Source: Leucogyrophana mollusca (lineage: Eukaryota; Basidiomycota; Agaricomycetes; Boletales). Taken from it: a DNA stretch of 64,000 bases. Position 1 is the stretch's first letter; every line of letters starts with the position of its first letter. The DNA lies in NCBI GenBank assembly GCA_021014945.1, contig MU266333.1:186001-250000 (forward strand), read 5' to 3'. This document shows, piece by piece, positions 9,530 through 22,644 of this stretch. The notes beneath the pieces were generated by a model. The model searched no databases. It was not told where the DNA came from and saw nothing but the letters and a program-made list of their open reading frames with translations. Position numbers and translations under genes: made by a program.

Positions 9530-12130
9530 TCAAACAACTTCATTTTGGTTGGCCTCCCCCATCCTCACCCACACGCCATCCTGAATCGAAAACGCATGAG
9601 TAACCAGGAAGGGGGGCGATGAAGCGCACACGTACATGAGCATACATGGTAAGGTGTCCTTTGAATACCACTTTGTCAATACCCTTACGCCCAGATGCGC
9701 TAGCCCACTCTGCAGGGGGAGCCGTCTGAGTATCGGTCGCCAATGACACAGACGAGAACGTCTGGAGAAGGCGAACGAGGAAGAATGATACTTCATTGTA
9801 AGCAAACTAGGTTCAAAGGTTATTTTCTGGAACAATCCGAGTCAACAGACAGCCCTACCTGCTGGCCAAGGCAAATTCTGGGCCCAGCATTGAAAGGGAG
9901 AAAAATAAAGGGATTCTTTGTCAGGTACTTGTGCAGACGCTCGTCGAGGAATCTGTCTGGGTCAAACTCCTCCGCTAAAAGAGTATTCAGCGATTTAATA
10001 TCCTGATATCCGGTGTGGTAAACGTACCATCTGGACCCCATAAATCTTTTCTGCGGTGCATCAAGAATACGCAGTAAATATTTCTGTAAATGTGGAAGTA
10101 AGCTTTCAGGAAGGCGAGGGTAGCAAATTCATTTGCCTGGTGTTTGCAGGCATGTAAATTGGCTTTCCACCATTGACAGAGGGCCAGACAACTGGCTCGG
10201 TGCTTGTCCTAGAAAGACAAAATTAGCACGCACTTCCTAGTTAGTTGACCTTCGCAGTGCATACCTAACGTCGAAAGGACTAATAGGGGTCACATCAGAG
10301 TGATCGCGGTAAGGAGAAAAGCTACTACTCACACAGGGGGGTATAACCTCAGGGTTTCTGGGGTAGGCACGTGGCGTGAACACAGCGCGTAATATGTCGC
10401 GCAACCTCGAACGTACCGTTGATTACTGCTCGCATGTATTTCATATCGCGCAAGTCGTCGTAAGTTGGTCTCCTGGAACTGCCGACCTTGCTGAGGATTT
10501 CCTCTCGCAGACGACGGAGAACTTCCGGGTGCTGAGAGAGCATGTGAACCACAAATGTCAAAGTTCCAGCCGTCTGATCGCCTTCATGAGATTTGGTGAA
10601 TAGACAGTACACAGTGAAGAAGTATTCACCGTGTCACGGCCTGCGATCATGATATTGAGAATCTCGTCACGAATGACAATAGGATCTGCGTCGATCGATA
10701 AGCAATAATTGACTCTGGGGAGCACTGACGTACCCTCGGTGTAATTCACCAAGTGGTCGAGGAGGGTCTCTCCCTCCTTAACCTCCCTGTCCCTTGCATC
10801 AGAATTAGTCGAGATGCTTTCCTTCATTTCCTTTTTCTTCCGTAGCGCTTCATTGAGAATAGGATCGATGAATTTGTAGCACACATTCATGTGCTTCTTA
10901 GTTCTATCACTCCAGAATTCGACCAGTCGCCAGGCATAGCCAAAGGACCCTCGGAACGCTGCTGCAACTTGGGCCTCAGCGAAGGCGTGGGCGAAGGCAT
11001 TGGCAGGGTGGTTCTCGAAAGCGACAGACTTCGACAGTGGCGACGAGGGAGGGTACACGAGTCCAGCCGAGAGTGAGCACACGTCTCGCCCGAAAAGGAA
11101 CTCGGTTGCCGAGTCGAGGGTGAACCTGGAGGCCATGTCCTGAATGTCAATGGGATATCCCTCTCTTAGCCTTCTTTTCGCTTGACTGATCGCGTCCTCA
11201 GCATGCTTTTCGAAGATATCGAAATGGCTGATGCGGTCTTTGATGAAGAATGGGCGGGTCATCGAACGGTGAAATCTGGGTGATGGTGCTCTCAGGTGAG
11301 TGGACTCGATCCACATCGAACCTTCAAAACTTACTTCCACATATCGCCTGAGCAAACACGGACAACGTGTGGTAAGGACATGTGAGCTGCGAAAGGGTAA
11401 TATGCAGTACTGACCGTCCGAGTTGAAGACCCCAGTGCCTAGCAACGAACCCATTTGGTCCCAGAACACAGGTCCTGTTACATTGTCAATACCAGAGGTG
11501 ATAGGAATATAGGGACTATCGCTACCTTTTGCGAATGAGTTAAACTTCGTCGCGAGGATCGCCTAGAAATTTCATTAGCTCACATCCAGGACAATCGGAG
11601 AGCTATACAACCTTAATGTATTCTGGTTCAGTGGTGCAGACCTACATAGGGGTGAGTAAGACTAATGAATGTGAGGACCGCGGAAATACCAACGCAGTTT
11701 CCAAAGAGTGCTCTGATATTCACGGTATTGCCATGGATTTCCATCTCATTGGCTACCACTTCGCCTATTACCTAGTTGATTTGAATGTGGAGATACGAAT
11801 TGGTGTCCACGTACCCAAATAACCACTCTTGAAGTTCTCGACAAGCCTGGCAAGAATGTCAAGACCGCCAGGCCACTTGCTATGGGCTCGCGGAACAAGA
11901 ACCGCGCCGCGGGCAGTTGCCTGACGTTTCTCATCATACTCGGAATACAGGATGCTCAATGTAAAAGCGAGAGGAAGAGATAGCAGGTAGGAGGGGATGC
12001 GAAGCCCCGCTGGAATCGATGTCCCTAGGACAGCCTGGGACAGCCGATTGGCACCATACACCAGCGCAGCAGGTAGAAGAAAGCGAGGGAGGTTCTGCAC
12101 GAGATAGACGATCCCAGGAGGTATTTCCAT
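9530..12130 (-). CDS. cytochrome P450, CYP63-like
   Basis: A heme monooxygenase, probably anchored in the ER. Many exons carry the successive P450 blocks: N-terminal hydrophobic region [20 protein letters not shown], then [12 protein letters not shown], an early GNCV segment, [54 protein letters not shown], the I-helix region [13 protein letters not shown], the K-helix region [31 protein letters not shown] and the heme loop [15 protein letters not shown]. The order and sequence resemble CYP63-type enzymes of white-rot fungi, which act on alkanes and aromatics; the assignment to that family is from memory. The last exon (ending ANQNEVV) joins over an intron at about 9635-9580. About ten or more introns are present; several boundaries were not resolved. 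Confidence 0.88.
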
Positions 12131-13525
12131 GCTTTCTCTGAAAGTTATTGACTGGAGTTGGTGGCGACCTTCCTTGGCAGCGACGTTTTATAGTGATATA
12201 TATTCTAGATTCACATGTGCAAGTTCCCCGTACCAGTGATGGGAATTTTGAACTTACAGCCGGAGATGACGCAAGACCTGTCGTCGTTAGAGGGCGATGG
12301 GAAAGAACGAAGCAGACAAGCTGGTCGGAATATGCAGGGCGCTGGTTCATTTGCCGCCGCGGCTGAAAGGGTTTGGACAGTGTCGGGCTGCGGAAGGCTG
12401 CGGACGTACCTCTTTCCCTCTATAACGCTCTCGAACGACTGCGGTCTGATATATCATCGATGCCTTATACTATCTTCCGCGCCGACAGGATGTCCATGGG
12501 ACATCATACATAAACTAGCGAAGTAATCCCCGAGAGCAATTCATATCGCTGAGATTGTCAGCTGCATGTCTGGATTTCGGCACTGGGGTACTCGAACGAC
12601 ACACCTTATCAACACCATGTAGCAAATACTGGCTTGAACTTAGCATGGCTGCATCGGCAATCCAAGCTGAGTGGTATTTTGAAGCAACCATCAAAATGCA
12701 CTGGCGTTATGGAACGAAGAAGTGCTAACATAACGGCACTGGTCCAATCCGGATCGCACACATGATACCACCAAAACATCAGCTTACGACAAGGATCCAT
12801 TTGTCTAGATAGCCCAAAGGCGCCCAGAATGCTCTTCGAAACCACATCATTGTTGTCGCGGCATGATAGACGCGAATGGGAGTAGACGCCCGCGGTGGGG
12901 GAGTACTTGGTCACGAACATTTTTCAGCCTGTTTTGGGGGTTACATTTTAGGCACGGAACGCGATTTCCTCCTGACCTTTGATTGGCCGCGCTGAATACT
13001 TATGGAGGAAAAACATCATCTAAGACCTCAATAAGCCACTTTATCTTGGACTTGATAGGACTTGCTCATCCAAGTCAAAGACCACTCGCTTTATGTTATG
13101 TTGCGATTGTCTGTGGAGCCTGTGCGTTTGAAGTAAGTTGATGGAAGAAGGCAGGCCTTGTCCCATGACCCACGATACCCTACGGTTCTGTTCGCAGCAG
13201 GTAAGTCCCTCATCGATTTACGCCAGCTGACTTGCATGACTTCGTGCTGCTGGCGAAAGTGTTCTATATTTGCAGTTCAGAACTGACGTTTGTGGCGCAG
13301 CTGTATATCCTTCTATGCATGCGAAGACCAAGTGACCTTCTATGATCACCACCACCCCAAGCAATCATCATGCCAGCATTGTTGTATTAGGTCTCATGAT
13401 GCGGAGAGGCATTCAGTTGTCCGGGTTGTCCTGCTACCGTCGGCCCCTCAGTCCGGGGTCACACACCATCCTCGCCTCTTAAACCTGACATCTTAACCAT
13501 ACTTGCGGGCGATATCCGCCCGACA
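12131..13525. other. long intergenic region
   Basis: A 1.4-kb stretch between two genes that point away from each other (P450 on minus, GH78 on plus), so it should hold both promoters. The minus frame at 12609-12920 (103 codons) has no recognisable features. No repeat or RNA gene was recognised. Confidence 0.4.
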
Positions 13526-15898
13526 ATGTCTCGCACTTCACTACTGTACTTCACCTCCGCTTTGCTGTGCTCATTTTGTTGCGCTCTCGCTCCTTCCGGC
13601 CCTTGGGACGCGTTCAACTACGCACCGCTTACCAGGACGGTTAAACCACGTTATATACATGCAGTCTATGGCACAGTCGAAGGAGCACAGTCTCTCGTCC
13701 AGGATTCTACGACGACAAGCGCAACCATATCCGGTAACGGATCGTATGTTGTCTTGGATTTCGGGGTGGAGGTTAGTCATGGAACCTCGGTTTTGATGCA
13801 GTGGTGACATTTATCCTTCACAGGTCGGAGGCCTTATTTCCCTGGATATCGTGAACTCTACGTCATCTTCGGCGTTCTCCCTTTCATTTACCGAGTCACC
13901 AGTATTCATAAGTCCCACTGAGTCCGACGACTCTTCCCGTACAGTCTCCACTGAAAACTCCGATGGTGTCGAGTCTGTGCCAGCCCCTCTGGCGATTGGA
14001 ACATTCACGCAACCACCAGGATTACTCCGAGGCGGTTTCCGATACCTCACAATCGTCTCTAACGCAGACGATGCGCTCTCGATTGCCAATGTCGTGCTTA
14101 ACATCACGTTTGAGCCTAATATGGGTGAAAATCTAAGGGACTACACCGGGTACTTCTATGCCAAAGATACAGGCTCTCAGGATGCGGATTTCTTGACGAA
14201 GATTTGGTATGGGGGCGCGTATACTGTGCAGACCAATATCATTGGATCCAATACTGCTAGACAACCGGCTGGCCCTACGCCAGGTAAGCAGTTCAGTGGA
14301 AGACCATGACGACCCTGAACGTCAATCTCGTAGGGTGGGCGAACAATGCGTCCGGTGGCCCTGTCGATGGTCCCATTCTGGTCGATGGGGCGAAAAGGGA
14401 CAGGTGCGTAGACCAACTGACGAACCTGCATTCGTTTTAATGTGCAATCGACAGGAATGTATGGCCAGGTAATTCCAATACCTTATGTTCTGCTGCAATG
14501 TCTATACGCTGTGTTTAGGTGACATGGGCATCTCGAGCCACACTCGTCAAGTGTCTGTCAGCGATTTACTTCCCCTTCAAAACTCTCTCCGCGTCATGTT
14601 CTCCACGCAAAACCCAGCAACCGGTGCACTCAACTACTCTGGACCGCCCATCAACGGACAGGGCAGCGACACGTACATCTCGTGGTCGCTCATCGGGCTT
14701 TATAACTACTACCTTTACTCAGGAGACCTCGATACCGTACAGACCCTCTGGACGAACTACACTAAAGCTGTGGCCTTCCTTGAAAGTCAAGTGGACGAAT
14801 CAGGCCTCATGAACGTTACCGAAGCATGGTCCAATGACTGGGGGAGAGTTGGTGGAACCGGCCATAACTCTGCGGCCAATGCGCTGTTATATCAGGTAAT
14901 AGACGCTAATTGGCTCGGCGCCGGAAAAGTGCTAAGTGGAGGCTGTCGTAGACGTTGATTACTGCTGCCGAGTTGGCCAAAGCAGCCGGAAACGACGCCC
15001 TCGCTCAAACCTACAACAACAACGCGACCTCAGTGAAGACCTCTTTCAACAAGCTACTGTGGGACGCAGAGGCAGGGATGTATCGCGATAACGAGACCAC
15101 GACCATGCATCCGGAGGATGCGAATTCCATCGCGATCGTGTATAATCTCACACAGACTCCTGAACAAAACACACAGATCAGCGAAGGTTTAACCAATTTT
15201 TGGACGGATATCGGACCCATCACACCTGAGCTTGCGGATACCATTATTCCCTTCATCGGCGGGCTTGAGGTATGACGGTTCCTGAGTCATTTTGGTGCGT
15301 GCACACGACTGAGCAGCGCCCATTAGGTGCAAGCCCATTTCATTGCCGGGAACGGAATTCGAGCACTGGACTTGATCCGACGGGAGTGGGGCTATATCCA
15401 TTATACCAACTTGAGTGTCCATTCGACATTCTTGGAAGGTTTCACCGCGAACGGATCTCTGGGGTGAGCATCGTCTTGTCATTTGTTGTTGAAAATCATC
15501 CACTTATCCTTCGCAGATATCGCGGAGCTGCCGGGTACGACTACGACGATTCATACACAAGCCATTCCCATGGCTGGAGCACGGGGCCGACTCCTGCTCT
15601 TAGCTTCTACGTTGTTGGATTACAAGTCACATCGCCGCAAGGTGCAACATGGCGAGTCGCCCCAGTTCTGAGTGGGTTGAGCGCTGCTGAGGGCGGTTAC
15701 GAGACCCCCTTGGGATGGTTTGGCGTGAAGTGGTCTGTGGACGGTGATAGTATGACCGTTTCTATCAGCACTCCAGAGGGGACGACTGGGACTGTTGTCC
15801 TACCTGGGAGCGGAAGTGTACAGGTGGACGGTGCGGGCTTGGGCGATGGCGAGGTCACACTTTCTGGAGGAATCCATACACTCGTGCAGAAATTGTAG
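13526..15898 (+). CDS. secreted alpha-L-rhamnosidase, GH78-like
   Basis: GH78 enzymes remove terminal alpha-L-rhamnose from plant polysaccharides and glycosides outside the cell. The chain starts with a signal peptide (MSRTSLLYFTSALLCSFCCA) followed by PSGPWDAFNYAP. A beta-rich N-terminal part leads to an (alpha/alpha)6 barrel with the family signature DGAKRDR-NVWPGDMG, then SLIGLYNYYLYSGDLDTVQT, EAWSNDWGR and a HSHGWSTGPTPALSFYVVG stretch near the end. A C-terminal beta domain ends GGIHTLVQKL. Many N-X-S/T sites fit secretion. At least eight introns are present; one exon is only 14 nt (14455-14468), needed to encode the WPG of the signature. The next gene on the same strand begins 187 bp downstream. 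Confidence 0.88.
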
Positions 15899-16085
15899 CG
15901 TCTTAGGTTAGCAGTGCACCAAAATGCGACTGCAATTTATGGGGAGACATTTAAGGAATACCCGCCTACGCGCCGCGGTGGGCTACCTCGCCAAATTTGG
16001 GTGGCGCACATCCCAATTAGGCCAAAAGCATTTTGCTACGCCGACACGATCAGGCTACTGTTCAACGCACACAGTAGACTACGCC

Positions 16086-18651
16086 ATGCTAAGCGCATTT
16101 GCAGCTCGAAAAGCTGCAAAAGAGGCAGCGGCAGCGGCGAACCCGCCTTCAATTCCGTCTATGCCTTCACCGTCACCGTTAGTATCGGATGTCACAATCC
16201 AACCATCGCCCTTGCCTAGGTCGATTTCCAAACCGCCAGCATCAAAGCGGAGATCAAGTGGCCTTGCGCCTGCTCCTCCACCTTCGAAGAGAAAAAAGTC
16301 AAAGGCCAGAAATGATGCCGGGAAGACAAGACCACGGTATTTTGAGGGCGGTGATGCCTTCAAAGCCGGAGAGGATGTGATTGTGGTTGACTCGAGCTCG
16401 GATTCCGATTCTGAAGATGCCGCAATGAACATGGACGATGCGCCGAAATCCGTGGCACCCGCACCAGACATATCACTTCCACTAATTATGCGCCAAAGCA
16501 AACGCGCATGGTCACCAAGCCGTCCTCTACCAGATTCCTCCGACGATGAGGCAGATGACGAGCAACCCCCAAAACAAGCGCCATTTGATATTAACATACA
16601 ATACTCTTCACGCGCGGTCGACGAGCCTTCCATTCTATCAACCTTTCAGCCTACTCCAGAACAGAATGTGTTTCACCTCACAAATGACGAGGTGCATGCT
16701 TTGGGGCTGGAACACACCACGACATATGTCGCGTTGGTACTCGCTCCCGGAGAGACACTGGCATTATTGGGAGTGTACACCATTGTTGTTGCGCTCGGTG
16801 CTGTATCGCTGCTTGGCATAAATATCGCGCCAGCGAAGACTGCACATCGTATCTTTGCACCACGATCCGCACCCGTACCTATAATACGATGTGAGCCTCC
16901 AGGTCCATCGACATCCACGCCAATCTCTCTTCCTAGCCGTATAACCTCTGCTCCGCAGAGAAACGCTGACGACGCAATCATACTCCTCCGATACCTTGAT
17001 ACAGGAGTTGAAGGGCTTGGACGTGTCTGCAGAGTGTTTGACGGAGCCTTTCAGCCATCCCAGCCGCGTTCCCGCTGGGCAAGGGACGCACCGCCGGTAC
17101 CTTCGCTTGGAATTCCGGGCGTTCACATGGTATGCATCCACAGATCATTCCTTCAGAGTTGCGGTCACTCACTCGAGCTCCGTGTGTAGGTCACGCATAG
17201 TGCAAAAGATACCCAACCATTTATCCTTCCCGAATCATGGAGCACTGCGCTCGAAGGAGCTTGCCAAGCAGATAACACTTCCTTCGAGCCCCCAACGTAC
17301 CTTGTCAAAGGACCCAAAAAATCTGGCAAGAGCACCTTTGCGAGGACGCTGCTGAATCGATTGTTGGCAAGGTGAGAGAGGGTGGTTCTCTGAGCACTCG
17401 CTCAAGGAATAATTACACCCGTGTTTGCAGGTATAAGCGAGTCGCATTTATTGAGTGCGATCTCGGCCAGTCCGAGTTCACTCCTGGTGGGATGGTCACA
17501 TTGCATATCATTGACCACCCTGTGTTCGGTACGTGCTTTTGCACTGATATCTTCTGCTTTTCCGGCTTCTTCGAATCTTTGGGCTCCGTCTCTGACAATC
17601 GTCAACTTGCACAGGTCCCCCGTTCACTCATCCATCACAGCCCTACCGTGCACATTATATCGGCTCGACAGCTCCGCGTTCGAACCCGTCACACTACCTC
17701 GCAGCTGTGCAAGCATTGGTAGAGACTTATCGACTAGAGATACAGCTTCCTGCCGAAGACGCCGAGGATGAAGATGGCAGAATTCCGGCCATTGTCAATA
17801 CGATGGGGTGGACCAAAGGCCTCGGCGCGGATCTAAACGCGAAAATCGAGGAGTTCTTGAGTCCCACTGACATCTTTGAAATCGTTGGTATGGAAGAAAA
17901 GGGGTGGCCTTCTGCTGCACCATTACCGCACTTACAATCACGATCACACGACGCCCGGAGATTTGAGTTGGAGGGGATATCTCCTGACGCTGTGAGCACA
18001 CACTATAACGCGACCGACCAGAGAAACCTGGCCATTCTATCCTATTTCCACGCCGTCTTTCCTCCTTCGATACCATTAGACTCACCTATCTGCCAAGTAA
18101 CCGCACAGTCGTGGAACACATCGTTGCCTCTATGTGCGCGCTACCCTTACGAAGTCGACTGGAGCCAGGCGTTCGACCAGATTGTGCTCAGCGGCGCAGG
18201 CTACGAGGACGTCGTGCCGTCTGAGATTGGGCGGGTGCTGAATGGTGCAATAGTTGGACTTGTGGAGTGCGATGAAGCCGCCATGGCTATCGATCCCCAA
18301 TCGGAGCCCTCAAAAATCCCGTACACGCAAGACCAACCCCCACCCCCTCCAGCGACGTCCACCTGCCACGGCCTGGCACTTATCCGCGGCATGTCACCTA
18401 GCACTCCACATATGCACATCTTGACGCCCGTCCCACCTCCCCTCCTTCAAAGAAGTAGGGTGCTGGTGAAGGGCGAACTTGAATTGCCTGTGTGGGGCAT
18501 GCTTGATTTCCGTGTAGGCGATGATGGGGAAGCAGGTGTGGCTGGAGTCGAAAGGGCGCGCGTGCCGTACTTGCAATGGGGGAAGGGTGAGGGGCTTGGT
18601 AGTGAGAGGAGGCGGATACGAAGAAATCTGATGCGGAAAGGGCAAATGTGA
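16086..18651 (+). CDS. GRC3: polynucleotide 5'-hydroxyl-kinase Grc3 (NOL9)
   Basis: Grc3 phosphorylates RNA 5' ends and, with Las1, processes ITS2 of pre-rRNA in the nucleolus. The start MLSAFAARKAAKEAAAAANP at 16086 opens a low-complexity N-terminal tail rich in Ser/Pro and a DSSSDSDSEDA acidic patch. The kinase core has the P-loop GPKKSGKSTFARTLLNRL, then FIECDLGQSEFTPGGMVTL (Walker B region with the family DLGQ), and the clasp motif region VNTMGWTKGLGADL. The C-terminus contains VLNGAIVGLVECDEAA and ends in a basic RRRIRRNLMRKGQM tail. Introns at 17130-17189 (60 nt), near 17372-17430 and near 17530-17613 join in frame. The 3' end is 108 bp from the end of the next, convergent gene. Confidence 0.93.
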
Positions 18652-18759
18652 TCAAAAGTAGATTATAGAAGTCGTATCTAGTAAGGGGTAAGGTGACGAT
18701 AATCATGGATAAGGGAAACCTAATGTATACCACAAAACGACGCGCTCAGTTCGCCCGCA

Positions 18760-19566
18760 TCACTCGAACACGATCACTAAATCGGGGCCCTTCCTCGCAA
18801 GCCAATTTTTCCACATTCTCTTGTAGCGGTATGTCCACCTGAAATGTGGGGTAAAGACCTGGGCGTCTGGCAGGAGGCGAGCAATGCGCTGGATTTCCCG
18901 TAGGTCTTGGCGTGAGTAATATTTCAAAGCAGAAGCGGCCTGCGCAAGGGTAGGATGCAGCTGCGTAATGCTGTAAGAACGGTATCAAGTTGAGAATGTC
19001 GCAGAAAGATTTACAGATCCGCGGAAGACCATCCTGTGCCACTTGCAAAACGTCCGCGCTGAGATGCGGAAATCGAGTTCCCCAGACGTGGCATCTGAAG
19101 AGTTTCGGTATGTGGGCAGGAGGCGCGGAGTGTAATAGGTAACCAGGGGAATTGGCGTCAGCGTTGATGGCTTGCCAACCGCAGTGCGCGCGTCAGACGC
19201 GTCAATCAGGCGGCGATGACGCACTGCAGCACGCCAATAACGGGCTTCGTCCTCAGGAGTAGCATACGTGTTATACAATGGATACTGGGTAAATCTTGAT
19301 GTGTAAAACCATGGGGATCGGAGGAGTGGCGTAAGCCTGGTGGATATATAGGCCAACAACGCGTGGATGCGTGATTGCGACCGAGAGAGGACGATCCGGG
19401 CGCAGTCTAATCCCGCAGAAAGCGGTTTATGGGCCAGGAGAAGGAGAAGAACGATCGTAGGTGTTCCTCTGGAGGTGAAGACGCGCTGGCGAACGAACAT
19501 TGAACGTCCATTACTGTGACTCGTAGTATCAGGATATGCACTTACTTTCAACAAACCTTCCGTCAT
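18760..19566 (-). CDS. conserved-looking basic protein, unknown
   Basis: I do not recognise the family. Three exons (19566-19546, 19485-19015, 18960-18760) with introns of 60 and 54 nt give 230 residues. The first exon encodes only MTEGLLK. A hydrophobic segment (TIVLLLLLAHKPLSAGLD, about 16-33) is followed by a long basic region with YNTYATPEDEARYWRAAVRH, and a C-terminus with KYYSRQDLREIQRIARLLP, FTPHFRWTYRYKRMWKNWL and a final PDLVIVFE. The basic, aromatic character and small size would suit a mitochondrial or ribosome-associated protein, which is only inference. The second acceptor (ACGCAG before CTGCATCC) is chosen since only it keeps the Lys/Arg-rich frame open; a competing AG 10 nt earlier leads to another frame. 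Confidence 0.6.
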
Positions 19567-20318
19567 CGTCGCCGCTGAATCAAAGGTTATAGCAAGAGAG
19601 GCGGACCAACAGGCTTGGGACTTAGCACTGAAAGGACGCGAGTTACGACAGGGCGGGGAAGCATGGAAATGATGGGTGCCGTCAAAAGACGTACTGATAG
19701 TTCTACGTTATCCGTCTGCCCTTGCCCGGGGCCTCGTGGAGGCCATGAGTTGAGGTTGATTGGGCGAGTGATATTCGTGGACTGAGGTCGACTGACTCAA
19801 CTCGGTATGTTTCAAGGAGAAATCGAACGTTTGCCACCTCGAGTATCCTCTATCGATATCGACTGTGATGGGGCTGGATATAGGCGCCAGCTCAGCACAA
19901 AAGACCAACCACACGTGTTGCGCGTGCGGTGGGCTCACCTTCACTAATCCAACCTGAGCGTAATCCATTTGCCGTTCCACGGCTCTGTCTGGACATGTCG
20001 AAAATCGAAGACCGAACATCGGGTGACTTTACCTCGAAAGGGCTGCCTAAGTGTTCGTGCAAAGAACCTTCGCCTTGCTTCGACCTCAAAAAGCGCTGCA
20101 GTTACGAGATGGATGGTTGATGTGTCACGGAGGCTGTCCACAGTCATACATGGTAGTGAGCGGAGGACCTATATAGGTATGTTTGAATGGATTCAGAGCA
20201 ACGACAAAACTTGCGCCGTACGGCAGGTTTATTGCACCCTGAGCATAGCCCTCATGAGTCTCCAGGTCCAGGAGATGTATAAGATGTCCTATGTTGACAG
20301 CCAGAGCTAGTCCCAGAC
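19567..20318. other. intergenic, no gene seen
   Basis: Between two genes that diverge. Overlapping short frames on both strands (19708-20328) show no consistent protein signal. Confidence 0.35.
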
Positions 20319-21263
20319 ATGTCTGCACCTCCGACAGACCCTCATGCCCTCCTACATTATAACATGGTCCGCGGTGAGCTTCCCCCGTCCCGCCAACGAT
20401 TCGCAGAGCAGACTAACAGCGCCCGAGCGTAGCACACGAAATCTTCAAGCTCGGATATTCAAACATCGTGTCTCGTCTTGACGACCCACCCATGAATGAC
20501 CTTAAGAATTTTCTGGGATATTGCAGCGCGTGGGCGAAGACCCTTGGCCACCATCACGATACCGAAGGTTAGTCTTTCCTCGCTATAAGTCACCGCTATG
20601 CGCTTATTCTGGATTGTCGTCAGAGAAAGTCGTGTTTCCAGCCATGCGGGGTAAAATAGACTTCGCAGGTGAACAAGATCAACATCAAGTCATTCATACC
20701 GCGCTTGAGGAGATCCTACCATACATTCTCGCGTCACAGCAGAATCCCACCACCTTCGACGCACAGAAGCTCAAAGGAATGATGGAGGGCCTACGCGATC
20801 CATTGGTACTCTGTCGTTCGATGGTCTCAAACACCCAAATATCTCATTTTCGTGTATTTTACAAACCCAGTTTCAGCACCTAGACGACGAGATTGAGCAC
20901 ATCGATCCGCAGACTCTGCGTGTCATCGACTACAAAGACATGCAAGCGTTAAACAAGGAAATCGATCGTTTTGCGCAAACCACCGGGGACCCCTTCATCA
21001 TTGTCCCGTTCATGCTGAGGTGCGTCTTCGACGACAGGCGATCGGTTCTCCACTCACCGACATGCACCTTTCTCTCCCCAGTCATATACCCCCTGACATC
21101 AAGGTGGTGTGGCCGGAGCTGCCGTGGTTCGTGAAGAAGGTTCTTGTACCTTGGATCTTCGCTTGGAGATTTTCGGGGTATGTTTCTTCAAACTGCTGCC
21201 CGATACTGCGCTCAAGTACTCATGAACAGATACTGGAAATACTCTCCTTACGAGATCTCATGA
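20319..21263 (+). CDS. hemerythrin-like HHE domain protein
   Basis: HHE domains are four-helix bundles that bind a di-iron centre through His and Glu/Asp residues; in fungi these proteins are cytosolic and poorly studied. Six exons (20319-20373, 20433-20567, 20624-20805, 20877-21019, 21082-21177, 21230-21263) give 214 residues. Candidate ligands are visible in order: the early LLHYNMVRAHEIF, then KTLGHHHDTEEKVVFPAM, then GEQDQHQVIHTALEEILPYI. Later helices end in a Trp/Pro-rich tail (VVWPELPWFVKKVL, ending YWKYSPYEIS). The start MSAPPTDPHALLHYN was preferred to an internal methionine 45 nt downstream because it supplies the first helix histidine. All introns are 52-71 nt. Confidence 0.85.
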
Positions 21264-22003
21264 CCTTGCATTCTAATCCCTCTCTTCTGAGCATGCTCCT
21301 TTCTAACAGCATATTATCTGGTTGATTTACTTTTGGCTGTCAATTCATGTGTATTCGTTGCACCTTCCGGGCTTCTGTCCGTGACAGTAAGTATTCAGTG
21401 TTTTCGAGCAAAGATGGTAGTGACTACGTAGGGTCACTTCCACATCTCCCATCGAGCTATATCCTCTTCCTACGCCCCCAGCAGGTGTACCCACCTAAAC
21501 GTCATTCAGTCCTAATTTCCATCCGTCCAAATTACACCTCCGTTCTTCTGTATGACTATGGCCTTCAACCTTCTTCACAGGTCGATTTTCAGGGTTCTCC
21601 CTGGCGTGCCAACTGAACCCTGTGTCTTCGTTGGATATTATTCTTTATGCCTTTAGGTGGCCGTGTAGCTCTGAGTATCAATAACAGAGAGACAATAGTC
21701 ATTTCAAAGCCTAGTTTTCCCGCTACCTTTCTGATTCTCCTTGATCTCTGGAGCCGTATTTATGATATTTATGTTACATCTGTAGTCACAGCCTCATGGG
21801 TACTATATTGAGGCCTAGATATGTATTATCATTTCTGTATACAATGAGCCATCTGAGCCAACGGCTGTTATCTGTGGTGGTGCAAACGACCACAAACGCG
21901 CACCGGATGTCGGGCTCTACTTGTCTCCGTAGAGTGAATTGCAAGCAAAGCACAACAATTTCACGATTCTGTTACTACCGTTCCAGTACAACCCCCAATT
22001 TCC
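21264..22003. other. intergenic, AT-rich 3' flank
   Basis: Small plus-strand frames (21347-21616, 21796-22029) have pyrimidine-rich composition typical of noncoding DNA. Nothing else is recognised before the inverted repeat starts near 22004. Confidence 0.35.
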
Positions 22004-22145
22004 AAAAACGTTACACTGATATTTCATAGTTTGCAATACATACTTCTTCACCGACGATATTCCTACAACTGGAGTTTCCCGAACTGAAACCAGTACACCA
22101 CGAGTTCCCGGAGACCCCTTCGACACTTGTTATGACCTTTCTTTC

Positions 22146-22567
22146 TTAGACCAAATTGACACACTGGACATTGATGTTGACAAGTCCGACGGTCTGCAAG
22201 ACAGCGAGCCTGAGAATTAGGTGATCAGGGGCCGTGACAATAAGCTCTTACCTGCTGGTCGTTGGTGCAGCAAATAGTAGTCTGGTCGCAGGTCGAGCTG
22301 GCAATACAGTCGACACCAATGAGGGCGCCGACGTCAATGCCAAGGATCTCGGCCAGGAGCGCGTCAACCTGGGGGATCAAAGTGCGATGAGCGCGGTCCA
22401 GACACAAGTCAAAATTCACTCGCATTCTCGACGGGGTTGCAGCACTGCTCGTTCCAGCCACCCTCGGTGTCGCAAGAACCCTCGCCGCCGCCGCGAGCAA
22501 CGGCAGAGGGAGATGCGACGACAGCGAGAGCAAACATGAGGAAGACAGCGGTGACACGAGCGAGCAT
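22146..22567 (-). CDS. class I hydrophobin, copy 1
   Basis: Hydrophobins are small secreted proteins that assemble into amphipathic films on hyphae and fruiting bodies. Three exons encode about 102 residues, with the same structure as the gene at 24372-24793. A signal peptide (MLARVTAVFLMFALAVVASP) precedes the eight-cysteine pattern: SCDTEGGWNEQCCN, then IGVDCIASSTCDQTTICCTN and a final NVQCVNLV. This is C-CC-C-C-CC-C. Coding differences from copy 2 are few: for example VDALLAEILGID here against VDEVLALILGID, and GLVNIN against GLLNIN. A TATA box lies about 80 bp upstream of the ATG. It is transcribed away from the other copy, so the pair is head to head. Confidence 0.95.
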
Positions 22568-22644
22568 TGTGAATATGAATATTGTGAGCTGGGAGTTCGT
22601 TGGAGGCGATTTGTCTGGTGAATGGATCTGCACCTTTGTCTGGC

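Noticed and set aside
12609..12920. Minus-strand 103-codon frame between P450 and GH78
   Set aside because: No domain, no signal, no neighbouring exon that would extend it.
18746..19048. Alternative unspliced frame at the end of the gene at 18760-19566
   Set aside because: Open without an intron but does not connect to the upstream exon; the spliced Lys/Arg-rich frame is better supported.
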